From CAVZVZ01 sp963778895 (GTDB lineage: Bacteria; Actinomycetota; Acidimicrobiia; Acidimicrobiales; Acidimicrobilacustridaceae), in assembly GCA_963778895.1 (NCBI GenBank), contig CAVZVZ010000002.1, positions 744,001 to 808,000 on the forward strand: a DNA stretch of 64,000 nt. Direction: 5' to 3'. Below the pieces are notes generated by a model. The model did not search any database. It saw only the letters and a list, made by a program, of their open reading frames with translations, and was not told where the DNA came from. This document shows positions 9,738 to 18,055 of this stretch, one piece after another (position 1 is the first letter of the stretch; each line of letters starts with the position of its first letter). The position numbers and the translations under genes are program-made.

Positions 9738-10884
9738 TCAGAGGCGGAACAGCCAGGCCGCGTTGGCGCCGAACAAGCCGGGAGCTTCGTCCGGTGTGGC
9801 GGCACCGGGAGCCATGCGGCGGTAGTCGCCCAGCGCGTCGGCGGTGCCTTCCGAGTGTGGGTAGTCGCTGCAGAACATGAACATGTCGCCGGCGCGCCGG
9901 ATCAGACGGTCCGGGCCTTCGTAGGCGAACGCGGCGACGCGTACCTGGCGCAGGATGTAGTCGCTCGGCTTCAGCGGCATCGCGGTCAACGGTGCGCCGT
10001 TGAAGCGGGCGTGGAACTCGAACCCGCCGTCGAGATTCAACAAGAACATCGGCACCCACACCGCCGACAGTTCGATCACACCGATACGCAGCTCGGGGTG
10101 ACGTTCGAACACTCCGTGCACCGCCAGGTCGGCCAACGCCAACGCTGGCGCGGTACCGAGGAAGACCGAACTCAAGACCGGGTTGCCGTCGTCGGGATCG
10201 TCGGCGTACCAGGCGTCGTCGAACGGCTTGCGGAAGCTGCTCACGTGAAACACCGGCGTGACTTCGTGGTCGACGAACAATCGCCAAGCTCGATCGAGCG
10301 ACGGATGAGACAGCGGCTTTCCGTCGACCAGCGACGGGGCGATCATGGCCGCCCGCACACCACCCGCGCTCAGCGCTCGCAACTGTGTGTCGAGCCAGTC
10401 GAGATCGCGCAACGTCAGATGAGCGACGGGCAGCAACCGGCCTCCACCCTCCTTCGCCACGTCGACGGTCCACCGATTCCAGGCACCGAGGTTGGCCTGT
10501 TGTGCCGGTTGGTCCGCTTCGAGTTCCAACTCCCAGGCGAGCCCGTAGTTGGGGAACAGCACGGCGGCGTCCACACCCGTCTCGTCGAGCTGCCGCACGC
10601 CGCGCCGCGGGTTGCTCGTACGCCGGAGGCGTGATCTCGCGGTAGGGCAGTTCGGCGGGCTCACGGTTGCGCAGCCGACGCATCTGTCGGCCGATCGTCT
10701 CGGTGTCGCCCGGGATCTGATGGAAGGCCGGCATGATCCGGCGCTCGCCCCACGTGAGCCACGTGTACCCGAGGTCATCATCTTCCAGCCGGAGCGCGCG
10801 GTCCCGAAACTGTGGGTCGATGTAGTCGCGCCACAGGTCCGCGGTCTCGAAGAGATGCTGATCGCAGTCGATCACCGTCCCCAT
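9738..10884 (-). CDS. amidohydrolase_2-family metal-dependent hydrolase (one frameshift)
   Basis: The N-terminal part begins at ATG 10884 and carries the metal-binding IDCDQHLFE motif and the GYTWLTWG segment. Near 10585-10615 the frame shifts by one base. The rest then continues to 9738 with RQLDETGVDAAVLFPNYGL, PVFHVSSFRKPF and the C-terminal CSDYPHSEGTAD. This layout is that of the aminocarboxymuconate-semialdehyde-decarboxylase-like TIM-barrel amidohydrolases (about 375 residues). The shift is of the single-extra-base type seen in many genes of this window. The substrate is unknown. The gene lies antisense between tRNA-Asn and tRNA-Ile. Confidence 0.8.
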
Positions 10885-10954
10885 GACCGACCACCCTACG
10901 ACCCCGGCCGTCCGCACGGCCGGCCGGTCGCCACCGATTACCGTTGTCCCCTCG

Positions 10955-11027
10955 GGGCCCGTAGCTCAGTGGTCAGAGCAGGCGACTCATAATCGCTCGG
11001 TCGGTGGTTCGATCCCACCCGGGCCCA
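10955..11027 (+). tRNA. tRNA-Ile2 (anticodon CAT, lysidine type)
   Basis: A 73-base cloverleaf with acceptor GGGCCCG/CGGGCCC, anticodon loop CTCATAA and T-loop GTTCGATCC. The CAT anticodon could mean Met. However, the D-arm to variable-loop text (AGAGCAGGCGACTCATAAT, then CGCTcGGTCG) nearly matches what I recall of E. coli ileX, so I call it tRNA-Ile2, whose C34 becomes lysidine through TilS and reads AUA. A TACCGT box at 10939-10944 may be its -10 element. Its 3' half recurs at 11381 and 12026. Confidence 0.85.
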
Positions 11028-11065
11028 CGACCGTGAACAGCTTCGGCGTAGGTTCGCAGAATGAG

Positions 11066-11248
11066 TCAGATCGCGGTGCGGGATCTGAAGCCCTCGACGT
11101 GACCGTCGGCCGCACGCATCATCGCCGAGGCCTTCGGGGCGAGCCATTCGCGATATCGGGATGTTCGGGGCAGCCGGCTGCCATCGTCGTCGAAGTGGGT
11201 GGGCAGATGGTCGGCGCCGCGCAGGGGACACGTCCAAATCAGTGCCAT
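11066..11248 (-). CDS. possible small hypothetical protein
   Basis: A 60-residue open frame (MALIWTCPLRGADHLPTHF... ending FRSRTAI) lies between tRNA-Ile2 and the first tRNA-tail repeat. Its composition is protein-like rather than arginine/serine shadow text. I recognise no family, and no strong ribosome site is visible. It may be the remaining C-terminus of a longer gene. The rest of 11028-11496 holds only the tRNA-tail repeat at 11381. Confidence 0.25.
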   Translation of the reverse strand: MALIWTCPLRGADHLPTHFDDDGSRLPRTSRYREWLAPKASAMMRAADGHVEGFRSRTAI

Positions 11249-11380
11249 CTCGTGATGTGCTCGACGCGGCCCGAACCGCCACGCTCTTGAAGGCCCGGCA
11301 TGGGGAGAAGCCACCTGCCCTTTGATCGGCTGACCTGCGGTCGCGACGCGTGCACAAGGGTTGCCGCACGATGCCTGGCG

Positions 11381-11407
11381 ATCGCTCGTCGGTGGTTCGA
11401 TCCACCC
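11381..11407 (+). repeat. tRNA-Ile2 3'-half direct repeat, copy 1
   Basis: The 27 bases beginning ATCGCTCGTCGGTGGTTCGA match positions 10992-11020 of the tRNA (variable loop and T-arm), with only two single-base deletions. The orientation is the same. No acceptor stem or 5' half is present. It sits 90 bases before the msrA start and pairs with the more decayed copy at 12026, so the two flank msrA like an old attachment-site pair. Confidence 0.75.
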
Positions 11408-11496
11408 ACCGCGAGAACGCGACCACGGGCGGCGGTGTCGGAACAGGATCGACCCGCGTACTGTTCAACTTCACGACTCTACAGAGAGGTGGAGCA

Positions 11497-12012
11497 ATGA
11501 CTGATGAAACCGAGCGTGCCGTTCTCGCTGGAGGGTGCTTCTGGGGCGTCGAGGAGCTGGTCCGGAAGCTCCCCGGGGTCATCTCGACCCGAGTCGGGTA
11601 CACGGGCGGTGACGTTCCCAACGCCACCTACCGCAACCACGGCAACCACGCCGAGGGCATCGAGATCGTGTTCGATCCGTCGCTGATCACCTATCGAGAC
11701 CTGCTCGAGTTCTTCTTCCAGATTCATGACCCGACCACCGTGAACCGCCAGGGCAACGACGTCGGAGCGAGCTACCGGTCGGCCATCTATTACACGTCCG
11801 ACGAGCAGCGGGACGTGGCCGAGGACACGATCGCCGACGTCAACGCCTCCGGCCTGTGGCCGGGCCCGGTCGTCACCGAGGTGGAACCGGTGGGTCCCTT
11901 CTGGGAGGCCGAACCGGAGCACCAGGACTACCTCCAGCACTATCCGAACGGCTACACCTGCCACTTCGTCAGGCCCAACTGGAAGCTGCCTCACCGCCAG
12001 GCCGCCTCGTAA
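11497..12012 (+). CDS. msrA: peptide-methionine (S)-S-oxide reductase
   Basis: This 171-residue enzyme reduces methionine-S-sulfoxide in oxidised proteins, using thioredoxin-type reductant. The catalytic GGCFWG motif (Cys14) is at the N-terminus. GVISTRVGYTGG, FQIHDPTT, GNDVGASYRSAIYY and EHQDYLQHYPNGYTCH follow as in the family. ATG 11497 is preceded by AGAGGTGGAG and gives the standard start; the upstream in-frame text is tRNA-derived and not protein. The gene is the only cargo between two tRNA-Ile2 tail repeats. Confidence 0.95.
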   Translation: MTDETERAVLAGGCFWGVEELVRKLPGVISTRVGYTGGDVPNATYRNHGNHAEGIEIVFDPSLITYRDLLEFFFQIHDPTTVNRQGNDVGASYRSAIYYTSDEQRDVAEDTIADVNASGLWPGPVVTEVEPVGPFWEAEPEHQDYLQHYPNGYTCHFVRPNWKLPHRQAAS

Positions 12013-12025
12013 TCGTTTCCCTCAA

Positions 12026-12068
12026 CGACTCGATCGCTCGGTCGAAAGTTCGATTCCTACTCGGCCCC
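12026..12068 (+). repeat. tRNA-Ile2 3'-half direct repeat, copy 2 (decayed)
   Basis: Starting 13 bases after the msrA stop, the text CGACTCG ATCGCTCGGTCG, then GTTCGAT, then CGG.CCC follows the same order as the anticodon arm, variable loop, T-arm and acceptor 3' strand of tRNA-Ile2 (10983-11026). It has three missing bases and several substitutions. The T-stem no longer pairs, so it is not a functional tRNA. Orientation is the same as the tRNA and copy 1. Confidence 0.65.
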
Positions 12069-12241
12069 GAACCGGCCCCCGCCGTCGCTCTTTGCGGTTA
12101 CACCGGTGCTGTCCGCCGCTGGGCCTAGAACGCCACTACAAGCTCTGGCGCGACTTGGGGGGTGAAACTCACCCGGCTAAGGATTAGGTTGCGATTCGCG
12201 GTGACCCTCCAGGAGCAGATCGACCATGGAGGTCTTTTCCG

Positions 12242-13303
12242 ATGGCTGTGGACGAGGCGCGTGTCGAGGAACTGGTCGGACAGCTAGCCGGCTTTATGAC
12301 GGGTGGGGCGGTCTGTCTTGCCATGTGGCTGGGCGACGAGCTCGGCTACTACGGGATCATGGCCGGGGCTGGTGGGCTCACCGCCGACCAGATTGCCGGT
12401 AGCGCGGGGTGTAACCCCCGACTCACCCGAGAGTGGTTGGACGCACAGGCGGCCGCTGGACTCGTGACGTTCGATCCCGATGCGGACAACTACACGCTGT
12501 CGGACGAGGCGGCGATGGTCCTCGCGGACGAGAGCTCTCCGGCTTTCATGGCGCGGGGCATGAACACGCTCATGGCGATGACCATCGATGGCGACAAGCT
12601 CGTCAGCGCGTACCGCGGCGACGGCGGCATGAGCTGGCGTGATCACCACGCGTGCCTGTTCCGCGGAACCGAGTGGTTCTTCCGTCCCGGGTACCGTGCG
12701 TACCTCACCTCCGCCTGGATCCCGGCGCTCGAAGGCGTCGAGGAGAAGCTCCAGCGCGGCGGGACCGTCGCCGACGTCGGTTGCGGCCATGGCGCTTCTG
12801 CGGTGGTGATGGCGCAGGCCTTCCCGAACTCGAGGGTGCACGGGTTCGATTTCCATGCGCCCTCCATCGAAACGTCGAAGACGAGAGCAGGGGAGGCCGG
12901 CGTCACCGACCGCACGGAGTTCTCCGTAGCAGGCGCCAACGAATACGACGGCAGCTACGACCTGATCTGCTTCTTCGACTGCCTGCACGACATGGGTGAT
13001 CCGGTGGGCATCGCCCGCTATGCACGCGAACACCTCGAACCGGGAGGCACTGTCTTGCTCGTCGAGCCGATGGCACTCGATGGCAGAGCAACGAACCTCG
13101 CCGAGAACCCGCTGGCCGCCCTGCTCTACACCGCGTCGGCGACGCTCTGTACCCCGAACTCGCTGTCGCAGGAGGTCGGGCTGGGCCTCGGCGCACAAGC
13201 AGGTGAGGCGAGGCTGCATCAGGTGTTCGACGAAGCGGGCTACGCGCACTTCCGCCGCGCCGCAGAAACACCGCTCAACATGATCCTCGAAGCCCGCGCC
13301 TGA
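12242..13303 (+). CDS. Rv2258c-like SAM-dependent methyltransferase
   Basis: The protein has 353 residues. An N-terminal winged-helix-like dimerisation part (about 1-90; LTADQIAGSAGCNPRLTREWLDAQ) is followed by a class I methyltransferase core with VADVGCGHGASAVVMAQAFP and a loop ending in VHGFDFH. A DLICFFDCLHDMGDP segment occupies the active-site region. This order matches the Mycobacterium Rv2258c group, whose substrates are not settled. ATG 12242 is used. The 229 bases before it contain the second tRNA-Ile tail repeat and no other gene. An EthD-type gene follows at 13327. Confidence 0.85.
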   Translation: MAVDEARVEELVGQLAGFMTGGAVCLAMWLGDELGYYGIMAGAGGLTADQIAGSAGCNPRLTREWLDAQAAAGLVTFDPDADNYTLSDEAAMVLADESSPAFMARGMNTLMAMTIDGDKLVSAYRGDGGMSWRDHHACLFRGTEWFFRPGYRAYLTSAWIPALEGVEEKLQRGGTVADVGCGHGASAVVMAQAFPNSRVHGFDFHAPSIETSKTRAGEAGVTDRTEFSVAGANEYDGSYDLICFFDCLHDMGDPVGIARYAREHLEPGGTVLLVEPMALDGRATNLAENPLAALLYTASATLCTPNSLSQEVGLGLGAQAGEARLHQVFDEAGYAHFRRAAETPLNMILEARA

Positions 13304-13326
13304 ACCACGACTGACTGGATCCCTCC

Positions 13327-13632
13327 ATGACCGTGAAGTTGAACGTGCATTTCGGGACCCCGGCCAATCCCGAGGAGTTCGAGCGGTACTACGTCGAGAC
13401 ACACGCACCGATCGGCAGAACGCTCCCCGGCCTGCGTTCATTCGAGTACGGCCGGGCGCTGTCAAACCTCGACGGGACGCCGACCGACACCTTCTGGATC
13501 GCGACTCTCACCTTCGATGACGTGGCCTCGATGCAGGCTGCCCTTGGAAGCAACGAGGGACAGAAGACCAACGCGGACATGGCAAACTTTGCGACGGGTT
13601 CGATGACCGTCATCCTCAGCGAGGTGATCTAG
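13327..13632 (+). CDS. EthD-family protein
   Basis: A 101-residue protein with the dimeric alpha+beta ferredoxin-like fold of the EthD family. The N-terminal KLNVHFGTPANPEEFERYYVETHAPIG contains the characteristic HxPLxR-like segment (ETHAPIGRTLPGL), and FATGSMTVILSEV closes the domain. EthD proteins accompany degradation or monooxygenase systems, and their chemistry is mostly unknown. It starts 23 bases after the methyltransferase stop and is likely in the same operon. Confidence 0.85.
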   Translation: MTVKLNVHFGTPANPEEFERYYVETHAPIGRTLPGLRSFEYGRALSNLDGTPTDTFWIATLTFDDVASMQAALGSNEGQKTNADMANFATGSMTVILSEVI

Positions 13633-13723
13633 GCGAGCAACCCGCAGCCAGCTCGAGCGAAAGCACCAGCTGTGTGTATCGGACTCACCGAGGAGAGGCC
13701 GACCTGACCGGTGCCAGGATGCC

Positions 13724-14539
13724 GTGGTGGAACGGTTCGTCATGCCGCGAAGGCTCGTCGACGAAGTATGCGCCGCTCTCGGAGTGGAGCTTCCCGGAGA
13801 TCGCGCCGGCCTTGCCGACCTGTACCGAGCGTGGTGCGCTGCGGTGCCGTTCGACCCTGTCGCCAAGTCAGCGGCACTCGCCGAAGGCCGCCCACCGCCG
13901 GGCGACGATCCGGTCGAGGTCGCCGAGCGTTGGCTGTCGACCGGGCTCGGATCGACCTGCTGGGGCCACGTCACGGTGCTCGGTGGCATCCTCGAGGCCG
14001 CCGGACTCCGCGTGGCGGCCGGCGTCGACCGGATGCTGCGCGACGACATCGTCGACTTCCACTCCTTCCTCATCGCGTACGTCGATGGGGATCCGCACCT
14101 GCTCGACCCGATTCACCCGTCCGGTGAGCCGCTTCCACTGGTCGGCGGGGCCCGTGGGAACCACCCGGCGTACGCGGTCGGCTTGGACGAGGTCGACGGT
14201 CGGCTCATCCACTGGTTCGAGCAGCCGCTCGAGGGTTCGCGCGCTGGCCGATACATCGTGCTGTCGACCGTGATGGATCGAGCCGATGTGCGCGCGTTCT
14301 GTGTCGTGTCGGCCGACTACAGCGGTGTCGGTCGTCGGTTCTTCCAGCGCCGGATTCTTCACGATGCCTTTGTCGTGTCACGACCGACCGAGGACGGCAC
14401 CGCGCTCGCCACCACGACTTGGCGGTCGGGACGAGAAGACGTCGTGACGACCAGCGATGTCGACGAGGCCCTGAGCCGCGGTTGGCTATGGGCCGCGCGC
14501 TCACGAATGGTTGAGGCGTGCCGGACTACTCAACCGTGA
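13724..14539 (+). CDS. arylamine N-acetyltransferase-like protein
   Basis: The protein has 271 residues (265 if ATG 13742 is the true start). The order of a Cys-His-Asp triad can be seen: STCWGH (Cys), DFHSFLIAYVDG (His) and LLDPIHP (Asp). This is the pattern of the arylamine N-acetyltransferase / transglutaminase-like fold. The usual RGG(Y/R)CFE wording around the cysteine is changed to LGSTCWGH, so the acceptor may not be an arylamine. GTG 13724 and ATG 13742 are both possible starts. Confidence 0.6.
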   Translation: MVERFVMPRRLVDEVCAALGVELPGDRAGLADLYRAWCAAVPFDPVAKSAALAEGRPPPGDDPVEVAERWLSTGLGSTCWGHVTVLGGILEAAGLRVAAGVDRMLRDDIVDFHSFLIAYVDGDPHLLDPIHPSGEPLPLVGGARGNHPAYAVGLDEVDGRLIHWFEQPLEGSRAGRYIVLSTVMDRADVRAFCVVSADYSGVGRRFFQRRILHDAFVVSRPTEDGTALATTTWRSGREDVVTTSDVDEALSRGWLWAARSRMVEACRTTQP

Positions 14540-14656
14540 CCCGACTGCGCCCTGGACAGTGTGATCAGCCGGGCTGCCGACGAGAGTGCGAGCCCACCCA
14601 CGGCGATCTGTCGTCTCACGTTGCCGAAATTCGTCGCGGCTCCGTATGGTTGGTGG

Positions 14657-15028
14657 ATGAGCCTCAACGTCGAGCGGACCCGCGAGCTGTTGCGGGCGTT
14701 GCTTGACGAGGATCCCCACGCCGACGCACGTCGACGCCTCATCTCCGCCGACGGCGACGAGAGATCCACGCGAGCTCAAGCCATCGCTCTCCTGAGCGCC
14801 GAACTCCTCCGTGACCCCCGCGATCTCGCGTTCGAAGAACCACCGAGCTGGCTCGTCGACCTGTCGCGCCTTTCTCAGCGGGGAACGACGCTGTTGTTCG
14901 ACAGCCGCGTCACGGACCTGTCCGCGCGAGCGGTGGACGACCTGGTGTCTCAGGGCCTCAGCGTCGCACTGCTCGTCGAATGGCTCGAGGACCGTCGCCG
15001 GGACGCGTGGCCCCACAAAGAGACCTGA
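14657..15028 (+). CDS. hypothetical protein
   Basis: A 123-residue, mostly helical, acidic cytoplasmic protein starting at ATG 14657 (MSLNVERTRELLRALLDEDP). There are no membrane segments and no motif I recognise. Codon use is like the neighbours', which supports it as real. It lies between the NAT-like gene and a membrane-protein gene on the same strand, but 117 and 206 bases away, so it may be transcribed on its own. Confidence 0.55.
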   Translation: MSLNVERTRELLRALLDEDPHADARRRLISADGDERSTRAQAIALLSAELLRDPRDLAFEEPPSWLVDLSRLSQRGTTLLFDSRVTDLSARAVDDLVSQGLSVALLVEWLEDRRRDAWPHKET

Positions 15029-15183
15029 TCCCCGAAATCCCCTGAACGCGACACCAGCCGTCACGTGTCCCGTGCCGGCTAACTGCTCCTTGACCAGCCC
15101 CCTCGAAGGCTCGCTTCACCGTTGGCCCGTGCTCGAGTTGCGCCGTGTACGCTCGGCCGGATCGCTCCGCCGCCCGGCGAGTT

Positions 15184-15228
15184 CGGAACGGGGGAGTCAG
15201 CGGAACGGGAAGATGCGTCCGGAACGGG
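15184..15228 (+). repeat. three copies of CGGAACGGG before a membrane-protein gene
   Basis: CGGAACGGG occurs at 15184, 15201 and 15220, with 17 and 19 base spacing. The last copy runs into the GGGGGG ribosome site of the gene starting at 15235. It may be a regulator-binding array in the leader or a simple local duplication. Confidence 0.5.
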
Positions 15229-15234
15229 GGGACC

Positions 15235-15984
15235 ATGACTGCACCATCACCTTCGCCAGCAACGCCGCCTGCGGGAACGCTGCAGATCAAGCCGGCACAG
15301 ATGTTCGGCGCCGTCGTTGCGTTCTCCGGTCTCGTGCTCGGGTTCGCGAGCTTCTTACCCTTCTACAAGATGTCCGTCTTCGGATTCACCGCGTCCACCG
15401 TGGGCGGCTGGGAGGGCTTCGGTGACACGGACGTCTGGCTCGGGGGTCTTCCCGCCGGGTTCCTTCTGGCCGCAACCGGCATGGTGCTGATCGTGGCGGG
15501 CGCCCTGCTCATCTGGAACTACAAGAGCTCGTACAGCAAGGTCGCCGCGATCGTCGCCACGGTTACACCGTTCGGCGTCTGGTTGATCCTCATCGCCGAA
15601 GCGGGCTATGTGGGCGGGAAAGATTCGTCGAGTAGCAACTCCCTATCCGGTGCGACGGCCAGCTCGCTGCACTCGGCAACCGGTTGGTGGGTCGCCGGCT
15701 TCGTTGTCTGGTTGACGCTCGTCGGCGGCATCGGTGCGTTGATCTCGCTCTACAGCAAGAAAGGCTTCGGGTCGATCAGTCAATCGCCGGCGCCCGCCGG
15801 TGCCGGCGGCTCGATTCCCCCTGCAGCAGCGCCGGCCGCTCCGGTTACGCCGGTCGCGCCACCTGTGACCAGTAGCGCCCTTCCGCCGCCCAGTACCGGC
15901 CAGCCCTGGACCCCGCCGCCGAGTGCGCCGCCGCCGAGTGCGCCACGAACGCCCCCCACGACCGACAAGCCCGGGGCGTTCTGA
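15235..15984 (+). CDS. four-helix membrane protein with proline-rich C-terminus
   Basis: The protein has 249 residues. After a Pro/Ala-rich cytoplasmic head come hydrophobic segments near residues 24-45, 75-100, 103-125 and 145-170. A flexible tail of Pro, Ala and Ser (about residues 185-249) rich in PPPS and PAP follows. I recognise no enzyme motif. Such tails are common in actinobacterial envelope proteins that interact with other membrane proteins. ATG 15235 follows a GGGGGGACC leader. The tatA gene is convergent, with its stop 10 bases away. Confidence 0.65.
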   Translation: MTAPSPSPATPPAGTLQIKPAQMFGAVVAFSGLVLGFASFLPFYKMSVFGFTASTVGGWEGFGDTDVWLGGLPAGFLLAATGMVLIVAGALLIWNYKSSYSKVAAIVATVTPFGVWLILIAEAGYVGGKDSSSSNSLSGATASSLHSATGWWVAGFVVWLTLVGGIGALISLYSKKGFGSISQSPAPAGAGGSIPPAAAPAAPVTPVAPPVTSSALPPPSTGQPWTPPPSAPPPSAPRTPPTTDKPGAF

Positions 15985-15993
15985 GCGACCTCG

Positions 15994-16158
15994 CTATTTC
16001 TCTTCGGTCTCCGGATCGGGAGTGTCGTCCTGCTCACCCTTTTGCAGCTCCCTACGAGCCTGGCCGAGCGAGCGAGCCAGCTCGGGCAGCTTCTTGCCCC
16101 CGAACAGCAGCAGCACGATGACCAGAACGATGATCAGTTCTGCGGGGCCGATGTCCAT
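15994..16158 (-). CDS. tatA: Sec-independent translocase subunit TatA
   Basis: A 54-residue protein with the TatA layout: short N-terminus, one membrane helix (AELIIVLVIVLLLFGGKK), the FGxxKLPELARSLG hinge with its conserved Phe-Gly, an amphipathic helix and an acidic tail. It forms the pore-like part of the twin-arginine pathway in the cytoplasmic membrane. ATG 16158 gives the family start MDIGPAE; upstream in-frame codons do not look coding. TatB and TatC are not in the window. Confidence 0.88.
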   Translation of the reverse strand: MDIGPAELIIVLVIVLLLFGGKKLPELARSLGQARRELQKGEQDDTPDPETEEK

Positions 16159-16246
16159 GGGGCCACCGTACCGCCCTGAGTCCGCCCGCGGACCTCGCAC
16201 GTCGAACCGGGCCGTCCGCAGTGGCGTTCCCCGCTAACTTCCGGCC

Positions 16247-16834
16247 GTGGCTCTCCAGGCGGTCTGCGTCTACTGCGGTTCTTCCTCCGGTTTCGACCCG
16301 GCCTACGCCAACGCGGCCCGCAGCCTCGGTGCCCGCCTCGCGGCCGAACGGCTCCGCCTGATCTACGGCGGAGGCTCCGTCGGGCTCATGGGTGTGCTCG
16401 CCGACGAAGTGCTCGCCCATGGCGGCGAGGTCATCGGGGTCATTCCCCGCGGCTTGTTCTCCCGCGAGATCGCTCACACCGGCCTCACCGAACTCCACGA
16501 AGTCGCTTCGATGCACGACCGCAAGCGCCTGATGTTCGATCTCGCCGATGCCTTCGTGGCCCTCCCCGGTGGACTCGGCACCCTCGAGGAGCTGGCGGAG
16601 ATCACCACCTGGGCCCAGCTCGGCCTCCACAACAACCCGATCGTGCTCCTCGACGTGAACGACTTCTGGAACCCACTCCTGGCCCTGCTCGATCGGGCCG
16701 TCGACGACGGATTCCTTCGCCGCGAGAACCGGTCGCTGCTCACCCGCGTGGCCAGCCTCGATGACCTCTTCACCGAGTTACGCCGCCCCCGGCCATCAAC
16801 CGTCGACAAGTGGATCGACAGCTCCGAAACCTGA
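16247..16834 (+). CDS. LOG-family cytokinin riboside 5'-monophosphate phosphoribohydrolase-like protein
   Basis: The protein has 195 residues. The N-terminal AVCVYCGSSSG and the nucleotide-binding PGGLGTLEELAEITTW motif (PGGxGTxxE) define the LOG/lysine-decarboxylase-like Rossmann family, which releases the base from nucleoside 5'-monophosphates. The length and motif spacing are typical (TIGR00730 type). GTG 16247 is the start. It diverges from tatA, with 88 bases between the starts. Confidence 0.92.
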   Translation: MALQAVCVYCGSSSGFDPAYANAARSLGARLAAERLRLIYGGGSVGLMGVLADEVLAHGGEVIGVIPRGLFSREIAHTGLTELHEVASMHDRKRLMFDLADAFVALPGGLGTLEELAEITTWAQLGLHNNPIVLLDVNDFWNPLLALLDRAVDDGFLRRENRSLLTRVASLDDLFTELRRPRPSTVDKWIDSSET

Positions 16835-16877
16835 CATTCACGCATCAGCGCTCTCGGTATGGGAAAGAGAGTGAGGC

Positions 16878-17018
16878 ATGGAGCCTTGGGTTCTCGTTCT
16901 CGTGGTCGTCGCCGTGGTGCTTCTCGCGGTCGCGAGCGTGTACCTGCTGCGCCGTCGCCGCGCCGGAAGCGTCCTCATCGTCAAACCGGACGGCAAGATC
17001 TCGCGGAGAAAGGCATGA
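16878..17018 (+). CDS. 46-residue single-pass membrane protein
   Basis: ATG 16878 opens a 46-residue frame: a Trp-containing N-terminus, one strong helix (VLVLVVVAVVLLAVASVYLL), four arginines, and a short tail ending in ISRRKA. The positive-inside rule puts the tail in the cytoplasm. Its TGA overlaps the ATG of the PRC-barrel gene (ATGA at 17015-17018), a clear sign of translational coupling. Function is unknown, but it may anchor or accompany the PRC protein. Confidence 0.7.
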   Translation: MEPWVLVLVVVAVVLLAVASVYLLRRRRAGSVLIVKPDGKISRRKA

Positions 17019-17573
17019 GCACCCTGGTGCGGGCCACCGATCTGATCGGTCGTCCGGTCGTCACCCTTACCGGTGAGGACGTCGGCGAGGTGAAGGATGT
17101 GGTTCTCGGGTTGGAAAGCGTTGCGCTGCTGGGCTTCACCTTGCGCAAGCACAACGTGCTCGGTGGCCCGTTGCGCGAGTCCCTTCCGTGGCGCGGCGTG
17201 CATGCCGTCGGAGCGGACGCCGTGATGATCGAGACGCAAGGACGACCTCAGCGGCGAGCAGCTCACACCGAAGCGCGCGACCGACACCTTGATCGACATC
17301 GACGTGTTGACCGACCACGGCGACCGGCTCGGGCGCCTTACCGATGTGGTCGTCGAAACGGGCGAGCCCTCGACCGTGGTGGGTTTCGAGATCCAGTTCG
17401 AACGAGACGAACCCCATCAGGACCGCCGAGTGCTCGTGCCGATCAGCGAGATGGTGTCGGTGACGGGTCGCGCTCTCGTCATCCCCGATGCCGCGGCGTC
17501 GTTCGTCAGCGACGATCTGACTGGGCTCGACGCCGGCCTCGCCGGCTTCCGCCAGCAGCTTCAGTCTGGCTAG
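17015..17573 (+). CDS. PRC-barrel domain protein (one frameshift)
   Basis: There are two PRC-barrel-like repeats. The first runs from ATG 17015 (LVRATDLIGRPVVTLTGEDVGEVKDVVLG). The second lies in another frame (IDVLTDHGDRLGRLTDVVVETGEPSTVVGF) and ends at 17573. Skipping one C in the ACGCAAG at about 17233-17239 joins them as IETKDDLSGEQLTPK without loss. PRC barrels act as adaptor or RNA/protein-binding modules. It is coupled to the 46-residue membrane protein upstream. Confidence 0.75.
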
Positions 17574-18054
17574 TCAGCGCCGGTGTACTGCCGCCACCCA
17601 TCGATGGGGTAGCTCCATCGGGCTCAGCACCCGCGCCGCCGTCACCAACCACTGCACGATCTCTTCGGGCGCGACGCCGTCGGGCAACTCGATCACCAAG
17701 CCTCGCTTGGGATGATCGGACAACAGCTTCCAACCCCGCGGAATCGGGGTGCCTGCGTCAGCCAGCGTGAACCGCGCCTTCGGTCCACCCCGATGCTGCA
17801 GTCCGATCGAGTCCCGCGCCGTCTCGCCGTTGCGTTTGCGTTCGCCCGGCACCCACGTCGCTTCGGGCACCGCGGGTCCCTTCGCCGAGATCAAACCGAG
17901 GATCCCGATCGAGGTCTGCGGAATGTCCTCTTCCTCGACCATCGGCTGCATGTTCGACCCAACCAGCCCGCGACGCTCCCAGTTCGCGCATGCAACCGAG
18001 CACGCCCGCGGGGGCGTCCGGGTCGAACTCGAACAGCTCGGGCAGAGGCGCCAC
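17574..18054 (-). CDS. hypothetical protein (one frameshift)
   Basis: The likely start is GTG 18054, one base after the stop of the upstream gene. The first part reads PLPELFEFDPDAPAGVLGCMRELG. The frame then shifts by one base near 17971-17980 and continues with RRGLVGSNMQPMVEEEDIPQ, TPIPRGWKLLSDHPKRGLVIELP and AARVLSPMELPHRWVAA. I recognise no family. The tight linkage with the gene at 18056 suggests the two proteins work together. Confidence 0.55.
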
Positions 18055-18055
18055 G

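Noticed and set aside
11350..11496. In-frame upstream extension of msrA
   Set aside because: It reads through the tRNA-tail repeat, and ATG 11497 has a ribosome site and gives the standard family N-terminus.
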